Both the position numbers and the translations under genes were made by a program. Below are positions 60,062-64,000 of a stretch of DNA of 64,000 nucleotides, piece by piece. The stretch is from contig NZ_CACZDK010000007.1 in the NCBI RefSeq assembly GCF_902779965.1, positions 62,001-126,000 of the forward strand. The letters run 5' to 3'. Under the pieces are notes generated by a model. The model saw nothing but the letters and a program-made list of their open reading frames with translations, searched no databases and was not told the origin of the DNA. Position 1 is the stretch's first letter. Every line of letters starts with the position of its first letter. The DNA comes from Fibrobacter succinogenes. Its GTDB lineage: Bacteria > Fibrobacterota > Fibrobacteria > Fibrobacterales > Fibrobacteraceae.

Positions 60062-61564
60062 ATGAAAAAGATAATTGTAGTGAACACGCCAAAGAATTGG
60101 AAGTTCCACATTCCCGAAGCCGAAATTGTCTCGGCAAAAGACTACCTGACTAATCCCGATTTTACAACTCAGAAAAACGTTCGTGTTTTCAACTTGTGCA
60201 AAGACTACAGCTACCAGAGCAAGGGTTATTATGTAAGCCTGCTTGCCGAAGCGCGCGGTCACAAGGTCATCCCGAACGTCAAGAATATCCGCGACTTCAA
60301 AGCCCCTGCAGTCGTGAAAATCATCAGCGACGATATCGACGAGCTGATCCAGAAGAGCCTGCACAAGCTGACCGGCACAGAATTCGTACTTTCCATTTAC
60401 TTTGGGCAGAACGTCAGCGCGCAATACCTGGAGCTTTCGCAGGCTCTTTACCGCATTTTCCAGGCACCGCTCCTGCGTGCAAAATTTGTCTTCAAGCAAA
60501 AATGGTTCATCCAGTCTATCCGCCCGATTAGCGTTGACGAAATTCCTGAAACGCACAAAGAAATGGTAGACCAGTTTGCCATCGAATACTTCCAAAAAGA
60601 CCGCTATGTCTCCCCCAAGACGGAAGATTACGTGTATGATCTAGGCATTTTAACGAATCCCGAAGAAGTGGAACCGCCAAGCAACAAGGAAGCCATCCAG
60701 CTCTTTATCGAAGCCGCACAAGATACGGGTTTCCGCGTGGAAATGATTACCAAGACGGACTACCACCGCGTTGGTGAATTTGATGCCATCTTCATCCGCG
60801 AAACGACAAACGTCAACCATCACACTTACGCATTTGCACGCCGCGCCCAGAGCGAAGGCATCGCCGTCATTGACGACCCCGATAGTATTTTACGTTGCTC
60901 TAACAAAGTTTATTTGCAAGAACTGATGACAGTCGGCAAGATTCCCTCCCCGAAGACGATTATCGCCCACAGCGAAAACCGCCACACGCTCGCCAAGGAA
61001 ATCGGATTCCCGATGGTCATCAAGACGCCTGATTCGAGCTTTAGCATGGGCGTCAAGAAGGCGAACAACAAGGAAGAACTCGAAAAGATTCTCGACACGA
61101 TGTTCGAGCATAGCGACTTGCTCATCGCTCAAGAATTCACGCCCACAGAATTTGACTGGAGAATCGGTATTCTCGACGGAAAGCCGCTCTTTGCCTGTAA
61201 ATACTACATGGCAAAGGACCACTGGCAAATCTACAACTGGGATAGCAAGGACAAGAACGAGGTCTGCGGCAAGTGGGATTGCCTCCCGATTGAAAGCGTC
61301 CCGCACGGCATCGTGAAAACGGCCCTCCGCGTAGCAAGCCTTATCGGCAACGGGCTTTACGGCGTGGACCTCAAGGAAATCAACGGTCATCCGGTTGTAA
61401 TCGAAGTGAATGACAACCCGAGTATCGACCACGGGATCGAAGATCAAGTTGGCAAAAAGAAGATTTATCTCGCCATCATGAGAAGCCTGCGCCACCGCAT
61501 CGAAGACCGCCAAAACGCAGCACAACAGAAAGTGATGCAGCATGAAAGGGATATGTTTTTATAA
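60062..61564 (+). CDS. RimK-type ATP-grasp ligase with an RLAN domain
   Basis: This 500-residue protein has an N-terminal RLAN-type domain (about 1-195; IIVVNTPKNWKFHIP, LCKDYSYQSKGYYVSLLAEARGH, split across the domain) and a C-terminal ATP-grasp domain (about 230-485) with SNKVYLQELM, FPMVIKTPDSSFSMGVKK, YGVDLKEINGHPVVIEVNDNPSI. RimK-like enzymes form amide bonds by adding amino acids, often glutamate, to a carboxylate. It is followed by a GCS2 ligase. The ATG at 60062 fits the domain start; there is no strong ribosome site. In published amidoligase neighbourhoods this architecture sits with GCS2, N-formylglutamate amidohydrolase and a C39-like peptidase. The substrate is unknown. Confidence 0.82.
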   Translation: MKKIIVVNTPKNWKFHIPEAEIVSAKDYLTNPDFTTQKNVRVFNLCKDYSYQSKGYYVSLLAEARGHKVIPNVKNIRDFKAPAVVKIISDDIDELIQKSLHKLTGTEFVLSIYFGQNVSAQYLELSQALYRIFQAPLLRAKFVFKQKWFIQSIRPISVDEIPETHKEMVDQFAIEYFQKDRYVSPKTEDYVYDLGILTNPEEVEPPSNKEAIQLFIEAAQDTGFRVEMITKTDYHRVGEFDAIFIRETTNVNHHTYAFARRAQSEGIAVIDDPDSILRCSNKVYLQELMTVGKIPSPKTIIAHSENRHTLAKEIGFPMVIKTPDSSFSMGVKKANNKEELEKILDTMFEHSDLLIAQEFTPTEFDWRIGILDGKPLFACKYYMAKDHWQIYNWDSKDKNEVCGKWDCLPIESVPHGIVKTALRVASLIGNGLYGVDLKEINGHPVVIEVNDNPSIDHGIEDQVGKKKIYLAIMRSLRHRIEDRQNAAQQKVMQHERDMFL

Positions 61565-61700
61565 AGTAGGAAGTAGACGGTAGGAAGTAGACAGGAATGC
61601 TATAGGAACGTTTTTTCTTACTTGTCATCCCCGCGAAGGCGGGGGATCGCCTTTTCTTAGACACAAAGGTGGTGCCCGCTCGGAGGCGGGCATGACATAA
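61564..61700 (+). repeat. Heptad array followed by palindromic repeats
   Basis: 61564-61592: GTAGGAA, GTAGACG, GTAGGAA, GTAGACA. 61624-61650: GTCATCCCCGCGAAGGCGGG palindrome. 61672-61697: a GCCCGCTCGGAGGCGGGC hairpin and GTCATG-type end. They separate the ATP-grasp and GCS2 genes. Confidence 0.75.
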
Positions 61701-61727
61701 CAATAAAATCAAATAAATTTACTTACT

Positions 61728-63065
61728 ATGACTAACTACAAACTTTGGGAACGCTTCGGCGTCGAAATGGAATTCATGATTGTCGATCGCGACACGCTCA
61801 AGGTGTTGCCTCGCGCCGATGTTCCCCTCGGAAAAGACAAAGACGGCAATCAACTCTCCGATGTGGAATACGATGACATCGGACTTTCAAATGAACTTGT
61901 AAGCCATGTGCTGGAATTCAAGTGTGCTCACCCAAAATCGACATTTGACGGGCTTGGCAAGCGATTTTTCCACGAGATTCGCCGTGCAAACAAGAAGCTC
62001 GAAAAAATCAACGCGATGCTTTTGCCAAGCGCCTGCCATCCGTTCATGGACCCGGCTGAAATGCAGCTTTGGCCGTACGATTGCCTCGACATTTACCAAA
62101 CTTACGACCGCATTTTCAACTGCAAAGGCCACGGCTGGGCAAACTTGCAAAGCACGCACCTAAACCTTTCTTTTGATGGAGACGAAGAATTTGGCGAACT
62201 CCACGCAGCGATTCGCTTGCTGTTGCCGCTGATCCCCGCCATTGCAGCAAGCAGCCCGTATCTCGACGGCAAATACACCGGCTATCGCGACGCCCGCATC
62301 GAGGTCTATCGCCACAACCAAGACAAAGTTCCAGAAATCACGGGCCAAGTCATCCCGGAACAGGCGTACAGCTACGATGAATACAACAAAATGATTTTCG
62401 ACAAAGTCAAGAAGGCTATCGCCCCGTACGATACCGAACACTTGCTCAATCATTTCTTTTTAAACAGTCGTGGTGCCATAGCCCGCTTTGACCGCGGAGC
62501 AATTGAAATCCGCCTCGTCGATATTCAGGAATGCCCGAACGCCGACATCGCCATTGTAGAGCTTGAAATAGCAACACTTAAGGCGATTGTGAATGGCAAG
62601 TTCGCGGCATCTCGCACAAGCAATGCCGCAAGCGCTTCCGACGCAGCCTCCGCAAATTCCGTGCCGCACACGCTCAAGGAATACCGCGAATTCTTGCGCA
62701 ACTTCGACACGACTCGCCTTGCAGAACTCCTCGCCAAGACCACGAAGGACGCCGAAAACGCCCAAATCGATTGGCAAGAATACCTCTCCGTATTCGGCAT
62801 GAATTTCGCGACCTCCCCCGCGATCACCCCCGCATCCGCCCCGGTTACCGCCGGCGACATCTGGAAGCACATTTACAGCGTTGTGAAAAACGACCTCACA
62901 GAAGTCTCGCAGTGCTTCATGGAAAAAATGCTCGAACGCGGAACGCTCTCCAGCGCCCTCTATAAAGCGCTCGGCGATGCCCCCGCCCACGAAGCATTTG
63001 TCACGGAATACAAAAAATTAGCCGATTGCCTCGCCCATAACCGGCTCTATGGAGTCTGCGATTAA
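61728..63065 (+). CDS. GCS2-type glutamate-cysteine ligase family protein
   Basis: This 445-residue protein of the glutamine-synthetase-like GCS2 family forms an amide between an amino-acid carboxylate and an amine. YKLWERFGVEMEFMIVDRD opens it with the Glu metal ligands; LPSACHPFMDPAEMQLWP, GWANLQSTHLNLSFDGDEEF and FFLNSRGAIARFDRGAIEIR, split among the domain, follow. About 305-325 is an Ala/Ser/Asn low-complexity loop. No bifunctional glutathione synthetase is fused. With the ATP-grasp gene it makes an amidoligase pair. A classical glutathione role is possible, but the RLAN-ATP-grasp neighbour favours peptide tailoring. Confidence 0.8.
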   Translation: MTNYKLWERFGVEMEFMIVDRDTLKVLPRADVPLGKDKDGNQLSDVEYDDIGLSNELVSHVLEFKCAHPKSTFDGLGKRFFHEIRRANKKLEKINAMLLPSACHPFMDPAEMQLWPYDCLDIYQTYDRIFNCKGHGWANLQSTHLNLSFDGDEEFGELHAAIRLLLPLIPAIAASSPYLDGKYTGYRDARIEVYRHNQDKVPEITGQVIPEQAYSYDEYNKMIFDKVKKAIAPYDTEHLLNHFFLNSRGAIARFDRGAIEIRLVDIQECPNADIAIVELEIATLKAIVNGKFAASRTSNAASASDAASANSVPHTLKEYREFLRNFDTTRLAELLAKTTKDAENAQIDWQEYLSVFGMNFATSPAITPASAPVTAGDIWKHIYSVVKNDLTEVSQCFMEKMLERGTLSSALYKALGDAPAHEAFVTEYKKLADCLAHNRLYGVCD

Positions 63066-63172
63066 GACCACGTTCCCCTACTGTGAACAACATCACATAG
63101 TGATAAATTTCACACTCCAGCACCCCCTTTCCTAAATATATTTGAGACATCAATAGGAAAAAGGAGGGTTAC

Positions 63173-63232
63173 ATGGAGACAAATAGTCGCAGTAACGAAG
63201 GTGACGACTACATTCCGCCGTTTAAACCGTAA
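63173..63232 (+). CDS. 19-residue peptide gene after the amidoligase genes
   Basis: METNSRSNEGDDYIPPFKP, 20 codons with stop. AAAGGAGG 7 bases before the ATG is the strongest ribosome site in the region, an AT-rich promoter-like stretch (AAATATATTTGAG) lies 20-30 bases upstream, and a terminator follows at once. It begins 107 bases after the GCS2 gene. No gene follows on this strand, so it is not a leader peptide. A substrate for the ligases is a possibility; nothing in the sequence proves it. Confidence 0.5.
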   Translation: METNSRSNEGDDYIPPFKP

Positions 63233-63251
63233 GCATAAAAATGCTAAAACG

Positions 63252-63279
63252 AGTCCGAAAGGGCTCGTTTTTTTTCGCT
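63252..63279 (+). terminator. Rho-independent terminator after the 19-codon gene
   Basis: ACGAGTCC / GGGCTCGT stem (one G-T pair) with a GAAA-type loop and eight T. Confidence 0.85.
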
Positions 63280-63326
63280 CGCTGTACCATCACAAAAAGC
63301 CATACACAACAAAGCATCGCACATAC

Positions 63327-63362
63327 AAAAAAGCCGCCCTCTTTCCGAGAGCGACCTTCTAG
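63327..63362 (-). terminator. Terminator of the secreted protein gene
   Basis: On the minus strand GGTCGCTCTC / GAGGGCGGC form an imperfect stem, then a T run. It lies 20 bases past the stop at 63382. Confidence 0.6.
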
Positions 63363-63381
63363 TTTTCCAAAAATTATTCTA

Positions 63382-64000
63382 TTACTTCAGAATAACATTC
63401 TTAGCTCCGACCATGCCATTCTGTTTAACAGTTACAATGTAGCGACCGTTAGGCACGATTCCAGAATTCCACTGCACATGATGGAGGCCTGGGCCGAGAT
63501 TTTCTTTAACAATATTAGCCACAACGACACCATTGGCATTAATAACAGAAATCTTGACATTGCCCGTGGACTTGAGGTTCACAGCAATTGCAGAATGGTC
63601 AGCACCCTTGATTTCCGGAGAGAACTTGCGATTGTCAACAAAGGACATCTCTTTAGCAGGCGCAAAAGCACTACCCGCATTCGATTCTTTCTTTAAAGTG
63701 CCTCCAGTCCATTTGATTGCATAGTAGGTCGTATTGTCGGATCCATCCACTATTTTTCTGATTTTCTTCTGAACACTTTCAGAAGCACCATGCCAATTCC
63801 AGGAATTCCGATTCTTACTATCTTCATCGTCTATATAAATCTCGCTATAAGCAATATTCGTCTTGTTAACATTTGCAAAGACGCCATACTTGCTATCCAC
63901 AGGATATTTCTTGGTCGAATTGGGATCCGCCGGAACATAGCAATATTCCAAATCGGCGTTACCGCCAACATAATTTGGCCATATATCTCTCTTATAACCA
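63382..64000 (-). CDS. C-terminal part of a large secreted protein (runs off the window)
   Basis: The frame is open from the window edge to the stop at 63382, at least 205 residues. The last 75 residues (FSPEIKGADHSAIAVNL, KISVINANGVVVANIV, NGRYIVTVKQNG, KNVILK) look like the Ig-like C-terminal tail domain found on many secreted Fibrobacter enzymes and similar to type IX-type sorting tails. The part before it contains YDD-type and Trp-rich segments (NSWNWHGASESVQKK) without a family I can name. The catalytic part, if any, lies beyond the edge. Confidence 0.65.
   Translation of the reverse strand, partial: GYKRDIWPNYVGGNADLEYCYVPADPNSTKKYPVDSKYGVFANVNKTNIAYSEIYIDDEDSKNRNSWNWHGASESVQKKIRKIVDGSDNTTYYAIKWTGGTLKKESNAGSAFAPAKEMSFVDNRKFSPEIKGADHSAIAVNLKSTGNVKISVINANGVVVANIVKENLGPGLHHVQWNSGIVPNGRYIVTVKQNGMVGAKNVILK

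Overview
The window reads as chromosome of a Fibrobacter-type bacterium. The clearest taxonomic sign is a lipoprotein at about 26.1-26.8 kb built on the Fibrobacter succinogenes major paralogous (FISUMP) domain. Supporting signs are many small FTAC-type lipoproteins, a C-terminal secretion-tail-like domain at the right edge, Shine-Dalgarno sites of the AAGGAG type and recurrent TATATT -10 boxes. I see no tRNA, rRNA, CRISPR array, insertion sequence or prophage. Protein genes are dense on both strands, and the intergenic spaces are unusually rich in short repeats built from 7-base units.

Layout. 0-9 kb: a small lipoprotein, fabF, a 7TM diguanylate cyclase, an alpha/beta hydrolase, an SPFH membrane protein, a DUF2334-type deacetylase and an acyl-CoA ligase. 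9-10 kb: two paralogous small lipoproteins. 10-25.9 kb: a minus-strand tetrapyrrole region (hemL, mscS, hemB, cbiX-sirC fusion, cobA-hemD fusion, hemC, hemA, ahbA/B-like fusion, ahbC-like radical SAM gene, tgt) interleaved with plus-strand lipoprotein and membrane-protein genes and dCMP deaminase. Together these run from glutamyl-tRNA through siroheme to Fe-coproporphyrin III, that is, the siroheme-dependent heme route; only the last enzyme (AhbD) is not here. 26-28.5 kb: FISUMP lipoprotein, C39-like peptidase and N-formylglutamate amidohydrolase-like gene. 28.5-32.5 kb: pyruvate:ferredoxin oxidoreductase followed by a ghost of a second copy's 3' end. 32.5-38.5 kb: a truncated GH3 gene, an ECF sigma / membrane protein / PrsW-like operon, and a run of cassettes (small membrane protein, triple-cystatin protein, PI-PLC-like protein) that share a strictly spaced upstream element and each have their own terminator. 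38.6-48.3 kb: glgC, NifU-like, stand-alone AICAR transformylase, trmFO, a double winged-helix regulator, PurO-type IMP cyclohydrolase, gatB. 48.4-57.3 kb: lipoprotein, PIN, secreted protein, porin-like protein, tatD, mfd. 57.4-64 kb: a retropepsin-like protease with an apparent AUA start, a duplicated-domain lipid-anchored or membrane-anchored protein, a RimK-type ATP-grasp ligase, a GCS2 ligase, a 19-codon gene with a perfect ribosome site and terminator, and the end of a secreted protein.

Main points of interest. (1) Three tetrapyrrole enzymes carry several in-frame insertions of the same repeats found between genes, comparable in kind to Rickettsia palindromic elements. (2) The cassette array at 35.3-38.5 kb has a four-copy regulatory element with exact 27 and 20 bp internal spacings, next to a sigma factor and a PrsW-like protease. 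(3) The two halves of a known amidoligase gene neighbourhood are split between 27-28 kb and 60-63 kb, and the second half is followed by a possible 19-residue peptide substrate. (4) The last two purine steps are on separate proteins, both present here. All function calls are from reading the translated sequence; no database search was run.
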